This document shows positions 9,383-18,631 of a DNA stretch of 54,636 bases, piece by piece. A program made the position numbers and the translations under genes. Within the stretch, counting starts at the first letter, position 1; each line of letters begins with the position of its first letter. The notes below the pieces were generated by a model. That model had not been told where the DNA came from, made no database searches, and was given only the letters and a program-made list of their open reading frames with translations. Origin of the DNA: an uncultured Pelagibacteraceae bacterium (lineage in GTDB: Bacteria > Pseudomonadota > Alphaproteobacteria > Pelagibacterales > Pelagibacteraceae); assembly GCA_902569615.1 (NCBI GenBank), contig CACFUX010000004.1, positions 1 to 54,636 of the forward strand, written 5' to 3'.

Positions 9383-10178
9383 ATCTTTGCCAGATAGATC
9401 TTTCCTCTAAAACACTAATTGCTTGTTCAGTATGATTTTCCGAAGATAATTTTCTAGCAAGCCAGCCTTTTGCTTTTTCAAATTTTTTAATTATTACTTT
9501 GTCTCCAAATTTCTCTTTCAGTATTTGATCTGCATTTCCAATTCCGTCGATTAAGCCAAGATCTTTTGCTTTTCTTCCAGACCAAAATTCACCAGAAAAT
9601 AATTCTATTCCACTATCTTTTTTTAACTTAGTTGATCTACTTTTTTCTACAACATCAATAAAATCTTTATGTAAATCTAGTTGAATAGATTTTAATCTTT
9701 CAATGTCTTCTTTTTTTTCATCCATGAAAGGATCTAAAGTGCTTTTATTTTTACCAGCAGTATAAACTCTTCTTTGAACCCCAATTTTATTAATTAAATC
9801 TTTAAATCCAAAAGATGAATAAATTACACCTATTGAACCAACTATAGAACTCTGGTTTGCATAAATTTCATCACCCGCACAAGCTATTAAATATCCTCCA
9901 GAAGCAGCGACGTCTTCCATAAAAACAATTACTTTCTTTTTATTTTTTTTTGCTTGGCTTCTTATAAAATCATGAATAAGATGTGACTGTACTGGTGAAC
10001 CACCAGGTGAATTAATAGATATTGCAACAGCAGGTGACTTTTTAATAGAAAAAGCTTTTTTTATAATCTCTTCTTGTCCTGCAAAATCGATGCCTTGTTT
10101 AAACTTGCCTACATTTCCAATAACACCACTTAACTTAATGTGCGGAATAATTTTTTTTTTTTTAAAAAAAGAGAACAT
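9372..10178 (-). CDS. S49 family peptidase (SppA/SohB-like)
   Basis: A member of the ClpP/crotonase-fold S49 serine peptidases that degrade signal peptides or membrane protein fragments. The 268 residues contain a single S49 domain. HIKLSGVIG opens it, [12 protein letters not shown] follows, [18 protein letters not shown] carries the likely nucleophilic serine, and the lysine in the [14 protein letters not shown] stretch is the probable general base. [21 protein letters not shown] is the typical C-terminal block. No convincing transmembrane segment precedes the domain, because MFSFFKKKK is too short. It is therefore the short alphaproteobacterial form, likely peripheral. It is the first gene of the minus-strand run towards glyQ, glyS and ppdK, and a promoter can be proposed upstream. 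Confidence 0.85.
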   Translation of the reverse strand: MFSFFKKKKIIPHIKLSGVIGNVGKFKQGIDFAGQEEIIKKAFSIKKSPAVAISINSPGGSPVQSHLIHDFIRSQAKKNKKKVIVFMEDVAASGGYLIACAGDEIYANQSSIVGSIGVIYSSFGFKDLINKIGVQRRVYTAGKNKSTLDPFMDEKKEDIERLKSIQLDLHKDFIDVVEKSRSTKLKKDSGIELFSGEFWSGRKAKDLGLIDGIGNADQILKEKFGDKVIIKKFEKAKGWLARKLSSENHTEQAISVLEERSIWQRYGF

Positions 10179-10218
10179 TAATAATGCTTATAAAATTTTT
10201 GATTTAATATAAAGTCTC

Positions 10219-10246
10219 CTTATAGTTGAAGTTTAAGGTGCGTCAA
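10219..10246 (-). promoter_or_regulatory. Candidate promoter for the S49 peptidase-glyQS-ppdK group
   Basis: On the minus strand TTGACG (-35) and TATAAG (-10) are separated by 16 bases in the 110-base divergent space, about 40 bases before the peptidase start codon. TTGACG matches consensus at five of six positions and TATAAG also at five of six. Confidence 0.45.
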
Positions 10247-10254
10247 TTGATAAG

Positions 10255-10260
10255 TATAAT
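10255..10260 (+). promoter_or_regulatory. Candidate -10 element for the polyprenyl synthetase gene
   Basis: A perfect TATAAT lies 28 bases before the ATG at 10289 in the divergent space. The -35 region 17 bases upstream (TTTAAG) is poor. An alternative is TTGATA (10247-10252) with TATACT (10272-10277) at 19-base spacing. Confidence 0.35.
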
Positions 10261-10288
10261 ATTGTGTTAATTATACTAGTTTAAATGG

Positions 10289-11302
10289 ATGGGAACAGTT
10301 GTTCAGTTAAAAAATCGTATAAATAATTCATATTCAGAGCTCAAAAATTCAGTTGAAGAGAAATTAATTTTAGTTGAAGAAAAAATCAAATCCAAATTAT
10401 CTAGCAAAGTAAGTTTGGTTGATGAAATGACAAGCTACCATTTAAGAACTGGAGGAAAAAGATTGAGAGCACTTTTAACATTAGGTTCGGCTAAAATTTG
10501 TGGATATTCTAAAGGCAGTAGAGATGTAAATTTAGCTGCTTGCGTCGAATTAATTCATGCTGCAACTCTTATGCACGATGATGTAATTGATAACAGCGAA
10601 ATAAGAAGGAAAAAAAAAACATTAAACAGTATTTGGGGAAATCAATCATCAATTTTGGTTGGTGATTATTTATTAAGCAGATGCTTTCAAATAATGGTTG
10701 AAGATGGAAATCTAGAAGTATTAAAACTTTTATCTTACACTTCAGCTGAAATTTCTCAAGGTGAAGTATTACAACTACAGCATAAAGGTGAAATAGACAT
10801 GTTAGAAGAAACGTACTTGAAAATAATTTCATCAAAAACTGCTTCACTTTTTGCTGCAGCAACAAAAGTTGGTTCTATTTTAGCAAATAAAGAAAGTAAA
10901 ATTAAAGAAGCTTTAGAATTTTATGGAAAAAATCTCGGACTTACATTTCAAATAGCTGATGATACTTTGGATTATAATTCAGAACTTAAATTCTTTGGAA
11001 AAAAAATAGGAAATGATTTTTATGAAGGAAAAGTTACATTGCCAATTATTCTGTTATATCAAAAAGCTAATTCAAATGAAAAAATAAAATTGAAAGAGCT
11101 ATTTGAAAAAAAAGAGAGAAATGAAGAGGATCTAAAAAAAGTTTTACAAATGATTAAAAATTATAATATAATTTCTGAATGTTATACAAAAGCAGAATAT
11201 TTTATTAATCTTGCCTCCAACTCACTTAGTATATTTGGAGACACAAAAGAAAAAGAAATACTCAAAAATTTAACTTCTTTTAGTTTGGAAAGATCTTTTT
11301 AA
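10289..11302 (+). CDS. ispB: Polyprenyl diphosphate synthase (octaprenyl-type)
   Basis: A trans-isoprenyl diphosphate synthase that elongates farnesyl diphosphate to the long chain used for ubiquinone side chains. It has 337 residues. GGKRLRALLTLGSAKICG is the substrate-binding lead-in. LMHDDVIDNSEIRR is the first aspartate-rich motif (DDxxD) and GLTFQIADDTLDY the second. Length and the small residues before the first motif fit the IspB group rather than IspA, which is encoded separately at 14958-15830. The gene stands alone on the plus strand, and its stop overlaps the stop of the convergent pdxH in the palindrome TTAA. The exact chain length is inferred, not shown. Confidence 0.88.
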   Translation: MGTVVQLKNRINNSYSELKNSVEEKLILVEEKIKSKLSSKVSLVDEMTSYHLRTGGKRLRALLTLGSAKICGYSKGSRDVNLAACVELIHAATLMHDDVIDNSEIRRKKKTLNSIWGNQSSILVGDYLLSRCFQIMVEDGNLEVLKLLSYTSAEISQGEVLQLQHKGEIDMLEETYLKIISSKTASLFAAATKVGSILANKESKIKEALEFYGKNLGLTFQIADDTLDYNSELKFFGKKIGNDFYEGKVTLPIILLYQKANSNEKIKLKELFEKKERNEEDLKKVLQMIKNYNIISECYTKAEYFINLASNSLSIFGDTKEKEILKNLTSFSLERSF

Positions 11303-11925
11303 GGGCTTAAAAGATTTTTTTCCCAATCCTTATCATTTTTTTTAGTATAGCGTAATCTTTCATGTATTCTATCTTTGCCATCAAGCCAAAACTCAATTTC
11401 ATGTGGATCTAAGTTCCATCCTGACCAATATTTTGGTCTTGGAATATCTTTTTCATTTGGATATTGTTTTTTAAAATCTTCAATTGATTTTAACAGCTCA
11501 GCTCTGGATTTTAAAATAGAACTTTGATTTGAAGCCCAGGCTCCTATTCTACTTCCATAAGATCTACTTTTGTAATAGTTGTCTGCATCGATATCTGAAA
11601 CGTTTGTTAATTTTCCAGTTATTCTTACTTGCCTTAATAATGATTTCCAATGAAAACACATTGATGCATTTGGATTAGATTTTATTTCACTACTTTTTTG
11701 ACTATTTAAATTTGTATAAAAAACAAATCCATTCATGCCGAAGTCCTTTAGCAAAACCATTCTTGCAGATGGAACACCATTTTTTCCAGCTGTAGCTAAA
11801 GCTAACGCATTTGGATCGTTAATTTCACTTTTTTTTGCCTCTTTAAACCACTCTCTAAATAAATCTATTGGATTTTCTAAATCCTTAAAGCAATTATCTA
11901 GCCCTAATGAGTTTTTTTGATTCAT
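11299..11925 (-). CDS. pdxH: Pyridoxamine 5'-phosphate oxidase
   Basis: FMN-dependent oxidation of pyridoxamine or pyridoxine 5'-phosphate to pyridoxal 5'-phosphate, the final step of PLP synthesis and salvage. The 208 residues match the family length. [25 protein letters not shown] and [16 protein letters not shown] form the FMN-binding barrel. [13 protein letters not shown] and [30 protein letters not shown] are characteristic of PdxH, the C-terminal RxHxR being the PLP-contact motif. It is a single-gene unit divergent from aroC, with 33 bases between start codons, and convergent with the polyprenyl synthase gene through overlapping stop codons. Confidence 0.95.
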   Translation of the reverse strand: MNQKNSLGLDNCFKDLENPIDLFREWFKEAKKSEINDPNALALATAGKNGVPSARMVLLKDFGMNGFVFYTNLNSQKSSEIKSNPNASMCFHWKSLLRQVRITGKLTNVSDIDADNYYKSRSYGSRIGAWASNQSSILKSRAELLKSIEDFKKQYPNEKDIPRPKYWSGWNLDPHEIEFWLDGKDRIHERLRYTKKNDKDWEKNLLSP

Positions 11926-11945
11926 AATTTCAACAAAATAATTTA

Positions 11946-11951
11946 TATAAT
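11946..11951 (+). promoter_or_regulatory. Candidate -10 hexamer immediately upstream of aroC
   Basis: A perfect TATAAT ends 7 bases before the aroC ATG. Transcription would then begin at or next to the start codon, which would fit a leaderless mRNA. No Shine-Dalgarno sequence is visible. No good -35 is seen at 17 bases, so the call is tentative. Confidence 0.35.
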
Positions 11952-11958
11952 ATATTTA

Positions 11959-13041
11959 ATGTCATTTAATACATTTGGAAAGATATTTCGATTCACAACT
12001 TGGGGAGAGTCTCATGGTCCAGCAATAGGGTGTGTTGTTGATGGATGTCCTCCAAATATCAAAATTAGTGAAAATGATCTGCAACATGAATTAAATAAAA
12101 GAAAACCAGGTCAATCTAAATTTACTACTCAAAGAAAAGAAGACGATAAAGTAATTATTTTATCAGGTACTTTTGAAGGAAAAACAACTGGTACGCCTAT
12201 ATCAATGATTATTTATAATAAAGATATGAGGTCAAGAGACTATGAAACAATAAAAAATAAATTCAGACCTGGTCATGCTGATTATACATACTTCAAAAAA
12301 TATGGAATAAGAGATTATCGTGGAGGTGGGAGGCAATCAGCTAGAGAAACTGCATCTAGAGTTGCTGCTGGAGCAATCGCAAAAAAAGTTTTAGAAAATA
12401 AATTAGGAAAAAAATACAAAGCAATTGGGGCTGTTATTCAACTTGGTATTCTTGGATGTGATACAAATAAATGGGATGATAAAACTATAAGTAAAAATCC
12501 ATTCTTTTGTCCAGATAAATCAATATTAAAACTATGGGAAAAATATTTACTTGGTATAAGAAAATCTGGATCTTCTTGTGGAGCAATAATTGAGGTTAGA
12601 GTAAAAGGAGTTCCTGTTGGACTAGGCGCTCCTATTTATTCTAAATTAGATATGGACTTGGCGTCTGCAATGATGAGCATAAATGCTGTAAAAGGTGTCA
12701 ACATTGGTTCAGGTATGAATTCGGCATTTTTAACTGGGGAACAAAATTCTGATGAAATTATTCAAAAAGGAAAATCGCCAATTTTTAAATCTAACAATGC
12801 CGGTGGAATACTTGGGGGAATTTCAAGTGGACAAGACATTATAATATCATTTGCTGTTAAACCAACTTCATCTATTTTAAATTCGAGAAAAACAATAGAT
12901 AAGTTTGGTAAGAATACCTCAATATCTGTAAAAGGAAGACATGATCCATGTGTAGGTATTAGAGCAGTTCCAATTGGAGAAGCAATGACCCATTGTGTAA
13001 TATTGGACCATTATTTAATGAATAAAGCTCAATGTGAATAG
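11959..13041 (+). CDS. aroC: Chorismate synthase
   Basis: Last step of the shikimate pathway, converting 5-enolpyruvylshikimate 3-phosphate to chorismate with reduced FMN. The ORF track starts at 11917. The conserved N terminus [20 protein letters not shown] fixes the real start at the ATG at 11959, giving 360 residues. Signatures are [64 protein letters not shown] and [17 protein letters not shown]. It is a lone plus-strand gene between divergent pdxH and convergent dxs. The promoter must lie in 33 bases of intergenic DNA or inside pdxH. Confidence 0.96.
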   Translation: MSFNTFGKIFRFTTWGESHGPAIGCVVDGCPPNIKISENDLQHELNKRKPGQSKFTTQRKEDDKVIILSGTFEGKTTGTPISMIIYNKDMRSRDYETIKNKFRPGHADYTYFKKYGIRDYRGGGRQSARETASRVAAGAIAKKVLENKLGKKYKAIGAVIQLGILGCDTNKWDDKTISKNPFFCPDKSILKLWEKYLLGIRKSGSSCGAIIEVRVKGVPVGLGAPIYSKLDMDLASAMMSINAVKGVNIGSGMNSAFLTGEQNSDEIIQKGKSPIFKSNNAGGILGGISSGQDIIISFAVKPTSSILNSRKTIDKFGKNTSISVKGRHDPCVGIRAVPIGEAMTHCVILDHYLMNKAQCE

Positions 13042-13047
13042 TAAATT

Positions 13048-14961
13048 TTAGTTCTGTTTTTGAACTATTATTTTTGAATTTAATGTATCAAAAACTTTTG
13101 ATACGATTGCATCAGCATCTAGACCGGCATCTTTATACATGATCTCTGGTTTATTATGATCTATAAATTTGTCAGGCAAAATCATTGATCTAAACTTTAA
13201 GTTATTATCTAACAAATTTTTCTCAGATAAAAATTGACTAACATGTGAGCCAAAACCACCTATTGAACCTTCTTCTATTGTAATTATAGCTTCATGGTCA
13301 GTTGCTATTTGCCAAATTAAATTTTCATCAAGTGGTTTTGCAAATCTTGCGTCAACTAATGTAACCTTAATACCTTTTTTATTCAATTTTTCATTAGCTA
13401 ATAAACATTCTTTTAATCTTGCTCCAAAATTAATTAAAGCAACTTTTTTTCCTTCAAGAATTATCCTACCCTTTCCTATATTTATCTTTTCATCAATATC
13501 TGGAAGCTCAATTCCAATACCAGTTCCTCTAGGATATCTTAGAGCAGAAGGATTATTGTTTATTTCTACTGATGTATTAATCATCCTTACAAGTTCAGCT
13601 TCATCGCTTGCTGCCATAACAATAAAATTAGGTAGTGTAGATAAGTAAGTGATATCAAATGAACCAGCATGTGTTGGACCATCTGCCCCTACAAGTCCGG
13701 CTCTATCAATTGCGAACCTTACAGGAAGGTTTTGTATAGCTACATCGTGAACAACTTGATCATACGCCCTTTGTAAAAAAGTAGAATATATTGCTGCATA
13801 TGGTTTATAACCTTCTGTAGCTAAACCAGCAGCAAAAGTTACAGCATGCTGTTCTGCAATACCTACATCAAACATTCTATTTGGAAACTTCTTTGAAAAT
13901 AAATCCATACCTGTCCCTGATGGCATAGCTGCAGTTATACCAATAATTTTACTATCTTTTTCAGCATGCTTTATAAGAGTATTTGCAAAAACTTTTGTGT
14001 ATGAAGGAACATTTGATTTACTTTTTTCTTGAATTCCGGTTTTAATATTAAATTTTGATACACCATGATATTTATCATGTGACTTTTCTGCAAATTCATA
14101 TCCTTTACCTTTTTCTGTTTTAATATGAATCATTATTGGTCCATCATGATTTAATTTTTTAGCATTTTGTAAAACTGGAACTAAACCATCTAAATCATAT
14201 CCGTCAATTGGACCAACATAATAAAATCCTAAAGAATTAAATAACGTGCCTCCAGTTACAGCTGATCTAAGAAAATCTTCTGCTTTTCCAGCTTTATCAC
14301 TAAATCTTTTTGAAAATGCAGAAATTATAAGTTTAAATGTTTCTCTTAAGCTGAAATAAACTTTCCCTGACAACAGCTTTGCAAGATATGTGCTCATAGC
14401 ACCAACTGGTTTCGCAATGGACATATCATTATCATTTAATATTACTATCATTTTTGTTTTTGATGATCCTGCATTATTCATTGCCTCATAGGCCATACCA
14501 GCACTTATCGCTCCATCACCAATTATAGACACTACTTGATTTGATTTTTTTTCTAGTTTGTTTGCAGTTGCAATACCAAGCGCAGCAGAAATTGATGTTG
14601 AGCTGTGAGCAGCTCCAAATGGATCATATTCACTCTCTGATCTTTTTGTAAAACCTGAAAGTCCCATTCCTTGTCTAAGTGTTCTTATTTTATCTTTTCT
14701 TCCAGTCAATATCTTATGAGGATATGTTTGATGTCCAACATCCCAAATAATTTTGTCTTTTGGGGCATCAAATACATAATGTAAAGCAATTGTTAATTCT
14801 ACTACACCCAAACCAGCCCCAAGATGGCCGCCTGTAACAGATACAGCGTCAATCATTTCTTGTCTTACTTCTTCAGCTAATATTTTAAGCTCTGATATTT
14901 TAAGTTTTTTAATATCGGATGGAAAATTTATTTCATCTAAATATTGATATTGTTTTTTCAT
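13048..14961 (-). CDS. dxs: 1-deoxy-D-xylulose-5-phosphate synthase
   Basis: Thiamine diphosphate enzyme joining pyruvate and glyceraldehyde 3-phosphate, the first step of the non-mevalonate isoprenoid pathway. It has 637 residues. [21 protein letters not shown] and [15 protein letters not shown] are at the N terminus. [21 protein letters not shown], followed by [10 protein letters not shown], is the thiamine-binding motif. [18 protein letters not shown] and [17 protein letters not shown] are the transketolase-like pyrimidine-domain blocks. It overlaps ispA by 4 bases, so xseB-ispA-dxs is an operon, the usual proteobacterial arrangement that also supplies precursor to the neighbouring polyprenyl synthase. 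Confidence 0.97.
   Translation of the reverse strand: MKKQYQYLDEINFPSDIKKLKISELKILAEEVRQEMIDAVSVTGGHLGAGLGVVELTIALHYVFDAPKDKIIWDVGHQTYPHKILTGRKDKIRTLRQGMGLSGFTKRSESEYDPFGAAHSSTSISAALGIATANKLEKKSNQVVSIIGDGAISAGMAYEAMNNAGSSKTKMIVILNDNDMSIAKPVGAMSTYLAKLLSGKVYFSLRETFKLIISAFSKRFSDKAGKAEDFLRSAVTGGTLFNSLGFYYVGPIDGYDLDGLVPVLQNAKKLNHDGPIMIHIKTEKGKGYEFAEKSHDKYHGVSKFNIKTGIQEKSKSNVPSYTKVFANTLIKHAEKDSKIIGITAAMPSGTGMDLFSKKFPNRMFDVGIAEQHAVTFAAGLATEGYKPYAAIYSTFLQRAYDQVVHDVAIQNLPVRFAIDRAGLVGADGPTHAGSFDITYLSTLPNFIVMAASDEAELVRMINTSVEINNNPSALRYPRGTGIGIELPDIDEKINIGKGRIILEGKKVALINFGARLKECLLANEKLNKKGIKVTLVDARFAKPLDENLIWQIATDHEAIITIEEGSIGGFGSHVSQFLSEKNLLDNNLKFRSMILPDKFIDHNKPEIMYKDAGLDADAIVSKVFDTLNSKIIVQKQN
13049..13075 (+). 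terminator. Weak hairpin plus T-tract after aroC
   Basis: TAGTTC, a seven-base loop TGTTTTT, GAACTA and then TTATTTTT could act as a Rho-independent terminator for aroC. The stem has six pairs with only two G-C pairs, and it lies in the 3' end of the convergent dxs gene. Confidence 0.35.
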
Positions 14962-15830
14962 TTTTCTCTTTCAAAAATAAATAGAATAGTTTTTTTTAAA
15001 TTTTCACTTTTTTTTCCATAATAATCTATTTTATTTAAAATGTTATTTTTTATTTTAATATTATATTTAATAGTATTTTTATAACCTAGTAAACTGATTA
15101 AAGTAGCTTTCCCCTTTTTTTTATCTTTTTTTGTTTTCTTTCCAGCTTTTTTTGAAATACCCTTATAATCAATTAAATCATCTGTTATCTGAAATAATAA
15201 TCCAATTTCATAACCGATATTTTCAAAAAATCTTACAACATTTATCTTCTCATTTGCAATTAACGCTGGAGCCATGCAACAAAATGCAAATAATTTCCCA
15301 GTTTTTTTTATTTGCATTTCAACTATTTTACTTTTTTGGATTTTTTTCTTTTCATAACTTAAATCTAAATATTGACCACCTGCAATTCCTGTATGGCCTG
15401 AACATTTAGAAATCAGGTTTATCAATTTATTCTTAGTTTTTTCTTTTAATAATAAACTTCTGTCACTAAGTATCTCAAATGCTAATGTTAATAATGAGTT
15501 TCCAGCTAATACTGCAGTCGACTCACCAAATTTTTTATGAGTTGATAACTTTCCTCTTCTTATAGAATCATTGTCCATGCAAGGTAGGTCATCATGAATT
15601 AAAGAATAAGCATGTATACACTCAACTGCTGCTCCTATTTTGATTAATGAAGAGTAATTTAAATTAAATATTTTTCCAACATCTAACAAAATTTTAGATC
15701 TTATTTTTTTGCCACCAGGCAATAAACCGTATTTCATTGATCTTACTAGTTCTGTTTTTGACTGTTTTTTTATGTAGAAGTTTAAAAATTTATTTGTATC
15801 ACTAGCAATGTTGTTCAAATTTTTAATCAT
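14958..15830 (-). CDS. ispA: Short-chain polyprenyl diphosphate synthase (farnesyl/geranylgeranyl type)
   Basis: Condenses IPP with allylic diphosphates. The 290-residue protein has [21 protein letters not shown], the first aspartate motif [17 protein letters not shown] (DDxxxxD, the bacterial FPP synthase form) and the second motif [14 protein letters not shown]. The [16 protein letters not shown] stretch matches the conserved lysine-threonine block after it. The gene sits between xseB (8-base overlap) and dxs (4-base overlap), the typical xseB-ispA-dxs order. That order supports farnesyl diphosphate synthase, but product length could also be C20. Confidence 0.93.
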   Translation of the reverse strand: MIKNLNNIASDTNKFLNFYIKKQSKTELVRSMKYGLLPGGKKIRSKILLDVGKIFNLNYSSLIKIGAAVECIHAYSLIHDDLPCMDNDSIRRGKLSTHKKFGESTAVLAGNSLLTLAFEILSDRSLLLKEKTKNKLINLISKCSGHTGIAGGQYLDLSYEKKKIQKSKIVEMQIKKTGKLFAFCCMAPALIANEKINVVRFFENIGYEIGLLFQITDDLIDYKGISKKAGKKTKKDKKKGKATLISLLGYKNTIKYNIKIKNNILNKIDYYGKKSENLKKTILFIFEREK

Positions 15831-16062
15831 TTTTTTTTATTATTTTGCTAATTTTATTTTTTGTTTCTAATGAGATATTTTTTGATTTGGCCTGGAATTT
15901 TTTTTCTATAATATTATTCAGTTTTATTAATTTTTGATAATCTTCTATTGAATTTTCCAAGTTCTTTTCTTTCTCTAAATTTTCTATTATCTTATTTACC
16001 TCAATAGTTAACTCTTCTAGTGATTTTAATTCAATATTGTTTTGAAAATTTTTATCTTTCAT
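15823..16062 (-). CDS. xseB: Exodeoxyribonuclease VII small subunit
   Basis: Small helical subunit that binds XseA to form the single-strand-specific exonuclease VII. The 79-residue sequence has the family core LKSLEELTIEVNKIIENLEKEK followed by SIEDYQKLIKLNNIIEKKFQ, matching the usual LEELE-IV-LE-G--LEESL--YE-G--L pattern. Similarity is weakened by lysine- and asparagine-rich drift, but position upstream of ispA-dxs confirms it. The xseA gene is not in the window. Its ATG is only 20 bases from the divergent start at 16083, and no Shine-Dalgarno is visible. Confidence 0.85.
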   Translation of the reverse strand: MKDKNFQNNIELKSLEELTIEVNKIIENLEKEKNLENSIEDYQKLIKLNNIIEKKFQAKSKNISLETKNKISKIIKKND

Positions 16063-16082
16063 ATATTAGTTGGTGATAATAC

Positions 16083-17015
16083 ATGAATAATAATCTTGCA
16101 AATATTAAAAAAAGCATCTTTTTTTTAAACAAAAACGATTGTGTAGCTATACCAACAGAAACTGTCTATGGCTTGGCGGCAAATGCATATTCTAGTATAG
16201 CAGTAAAAAAAATCTATAATTTAAAAAAAAGACCAAAAAATAATCCTTTAATAGTTCATTATTCAGGTTTGAAACAACTAGAAAAAGATTGTGTAATAAA
16301 TAAGAATTTTTTTATTTTGTATAAAAAATTTTGTCCAGGACCAATTACATTTGTTTTAAAACTTAAAAAAGATAGCCATATTTCAAAAATTGTTACAAAT
16401 AACAAAAGAACAATAGCAGTAAGATTCCCAAAAAATAATTTAACTCAAAAACTTCTTAAACTTTTAAAATATCCCCTTGCTGCTCCAAGCGCAAATATCT
16501 CTACAAAAATAAGTCCAGTTTCCAAAGAAGATGTGCGAGAGGAATTCGGAAATAAAATTAAATTTATACTTGATGGTGGCAGATCTAGAATTGGGCTAGA
16601 ATCTACGATAATTAGTTTAGTCAATAAACCAAAAATATTAAGACTTGGAGGAATAGAAAGAGCAAAAATTAATAAAGTTTTAAAAAAAAATATTAGATAT
16701 GTTATCAAAAATAAAAAAATAAATGCACCAGGTCAATTTAAACTCCATTATTCACCTGGAATTCCTATAAGATTAAATGCTAAAAATTCAAAAACTAATG
16801 AGGCATTTATTCTAATTAAAAAAAGAAAAAAATCTTCTATAAATTATTTTTATTTGAGTAAAACTAAAGATTTTAAACAAGCTGCTAAAAATTTGTATAA
16901 GATTTTAAGATTAATTAAGAATAAAAATTATGAAAGTATTGCTGTTGAAAAAATTCCAAAAATTGGATTTGGAGAAGCAATTAACGATAGATTAAAAAAG
17001 GCATCGGGAAAATAA
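16083..17015 (+). CDS. L-threonylcarbamoyladenylate synthase, Sua5 type
   Basis: Makes threonylcarbamoyl-AMP from threonine, bicarbonate and ATP, the precursor for t6A37 in ANN-decoding tRNAs. The 310 residues comprise a YrdC/TsaC-like domain and a C-terminal Sua5 extension. The first carries CVAIPTETVYGLAANAYSSIAV, IYNLKKRPKNNPLIVHY, PGPITFVLK, RFPKNNLTQKLLK and PLAAPSANIS. The second begins after the linker APGQFKLHYSPGIPIRL, which is diagnostic of Sua5 as opposed to the short TsaC. It overlaps the following ABC transporter gene by one base (TAATG). GGTG a few bases before the ATG may be a weak ribosome-binding site. Confidence 0.93.
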   Translation: MNNNLANIKKSIFFLNKNDCVAIPTETVYGLAANAYSSIAVKKIYNLKKRPKNNPLIVHYSGLKQLEKDCVINKNFFILYKKFCPGPITFVLKLKKDSHISKIVTNNKRTIAVRFPKNNLTQKLLKLLKYPLAAPSANISTKISPVSKEDVREEFGNKIKFILDGGRSRIGLESTIISLVNKPKILRLGGIERAKINKVLKKNIRYVIKNKKINAPGQFKLHYSPGIPIRLNAKNSKTNEAFILIKKRKKSSINYFYLSKTKDFKQAAKNLYKILRLIKNKNYESIAVEKIPKIGFGEAINDRLKKASGK

Positions 17016-17737
17016 TGCAAAGCTCTATAAAAGTTATCAATCTAAAAAAATCTTATGGAACTAAAGAGGCTGTAAAAAATATAAACTTCGAAATTAAAGA
17101 AAACGAGATTATTGGTTTACTTGGTCCAAATGGATGTGGAAAAACTACTACTATTGGAATGATATTGGGTTTATTAAAACCATCAGGTGGCGAAGTATTA
17201 ATTAATGGAATTAAAATAGAACAAAATCCAATTAAAATTTTACAAAAAATAAATTTTATTTCTCCATATATTGAATTACCAAAAAAATTAACTGTAAAAC
17301 AAAATTTGATTGTGTATGGTAAGCTTTACTCGGTTAAGAAGTTGAATGAAAAAATAGATTACTTGGTAAGCAAATTAAGATTAGAGAGTTTGCTTAATAG
17401 AGTTACTGGGGAATTATCTTCTGGACAAAAAAATAGAATAAGTTTAGCAAAAGCAATAATAAATGATCCTAGTGTATTGCTTCTTGACGAACCTACAGCG
17501 TCTTTAGATCCTGAAGTAGGAGATTTTGTAAGAACATTTTTAGAAAATTATAAAAAAGAAAGAAAAGTATCAATTTTATTAGCCTCTCATAATATGGATG
17601 AAGTCACTAGACTGTGTTCATCAATAATGATGATGAAAAATGGGTTGATAATAGATCAAGGTAAACCGAATGATTTAATTAAAAAACATGGAAGAAAAAA
17701 TTTAGAGGAAGTTTTTTTAAAACTTGTAAGGAGCTAA
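17015..17737 (+). CDS. ABC-2 type transporter, ATP-binding subunit
   Basis: Nucleotide-binding protein of an exporter. It has 240 residues with Walker A GPNGCGKTTTIG near residue 35-46, signature ELSSGQKNRISLAKAI near 137, Walker B VLLLDEPTASLDPE near 158 and H-loop LLASHNMDEV near 190. The compact single domain followed directly by a six-helix permease is the DrrA/NodI/CcmA-like arrangement. The substrate is unknown; drug, lipid or polysaccharide export are all possible. It starts on the last base of the preceding stop codon and is followed by the permease with one base between. Confidence 0.9.
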   Translation: MQSSIKVINLKKSYGTKEAVKNINFEIKENEIIGLLGPNGCGKTTTIGMILGLLKPSGGEVLINGIKIEQNPIKILQKINFISPYIELPKKLTVKQNLIVYGKLYSVKKLNEKIDYLVSKLRLESLLNRVTGELSSGQKNRISLAKAIINDPSVLLLDEPTASLDPEVGDFVRTFLENYKKERKVSILLASHNMDEVTRLCSSIMMMKNGLIIDQGKPNDLIKKHGRKNLEEVFLKLVRS

Positions 17738-17738
17738 G

Positions 17739-18530
17739 ATGAATTTAGGTAGAATGTATGGATTATTTTTGAGACATTTTTTTTTAATAACTAGATCTTT
17801 TCCAAGAATCTTAGATCTGGTTTATTGGCCAACTATACAGATAACATTATGGGGATTTATATCTAACTTTTTTTCTACTTATAGTTCTTATTATAGCAAT
17901 GCAGTTGGAGTTATACTAACATGTGCAATACTTTATGACTTCCTATTTAGAACTAGTATTGGTTTTAATATGTTATTTTTAGAAGAAATATGGAGTAGAA
18001 ATTTCACAAACTTATTTATTGCTCCAATTAAAAAAAGTGAAATTTTAATTTCATTAATATTTACTGCTTTAATTAGAGCTCTTATCGGTTTAATCCCAGC
18101 AATTTTATTGACGTCTCCTTTGTTTGGAATTTCTGTATTAGATTTAGGTTTAAGTTTGTTTTTGTTATTCTTAAGTCTTTATATATTTGGAATAACTTTG
18201 GGTATACTAGTATCCTCAGGATTACTAAGATTTGGACCGTCATTTGAAAACATAGCCTGGTCAACAATGTTTTTGTTAGCACCGTTTGGATGTATTTATT
18301 ATCCTATAGAAATATTACCTGAAATATTTCAAAAAATTGCTTATATGCTTCCACTTGTTTATATATTTGAAGAAGCAAGAAGCATTTTGATTGATGGAAT
18401 GGTAAACGTAGAAAGTATTTTAAAAGCCTTTTATTTAAATGGTTTGTATTTATTTATATCAGTTTGTTTATTTTATTATTCTTTCAGTAAGGCTCGAAAA
18501 AAAGGCACTTTAATCAATATCGGTGAATAA
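17739..18530 (+). CDS. ABC-2 type transporter, permease subunit
   Basis: The 263-residue membrane protein has about six hydrophobic segments, beginning with the YGLFLRHFFLITRSFPRILD amphipathic lead-in typical of ABC-2 permeases. Conserved ABC-2 blocks are visible: FLEEIWSRNFTNLFIAPIKK in the cytoplasmic loop, and GCIYYPIEILPEIFQKIAYMLPLVYIFEEAR near the C-terminal half. It follows the ATPase gene by one base, so the pair makes a half-transporter that probably works as a dimer. The substrate cannot be inferred. tRNA-Arg lies immediately downstream on the other strand. Confidence 0.88.
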   Translation: MNLGRMYGLFLRHFFLITRSFPRILDLVYWPTIQITLWGFISNFFSTYSSYYSNAVGVILTCAILYDFLFRTSIGFNMLFLEEIWSRNFTNLFIAPIKKSEILISLIFTALIRALIGLIPAILLTSPLFGISVLDLGLSLFLLFLSLYIFGITLGILVSSGLLRFGPSFENIAWSTMFLLAPFGCIYYPIEILPEIFQKIAYMLPLVYIFEEARSILIDGMVNVESILKAFYLNGLYLFISVCLFYYSFSKARKKGTLINIGE

Positions 18531-18531
18531 A

Positions 18532-18608
18532 TGGTGCGCCTGCTAGGAGTCGAACCCAGAACCTCCTGATCCGAAGTCAGGCGCTCTATCCAGTTGAGCT
18601 ACAAGCGC
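18532..18608 (-). tRNA. tRNA-Arg (anticodon TCG)
   Basis: The reverse complement folds as a 77-base tRNA with encoded CCA. The acceptor GCGCTTG pairs with CAGGCGC through one G-T pair. The anticodon stem CCTGA/TCAGG has loop CTTCGGA, giving anticodon TCG. The T arm is CTGGGTTCGACTCCTAG. It lies antisense between the plus-strand permease and rluD genes. Confidence 0.95.
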
Positions 18609-18631
18609 ATATAGTATTAATATTATAATTT

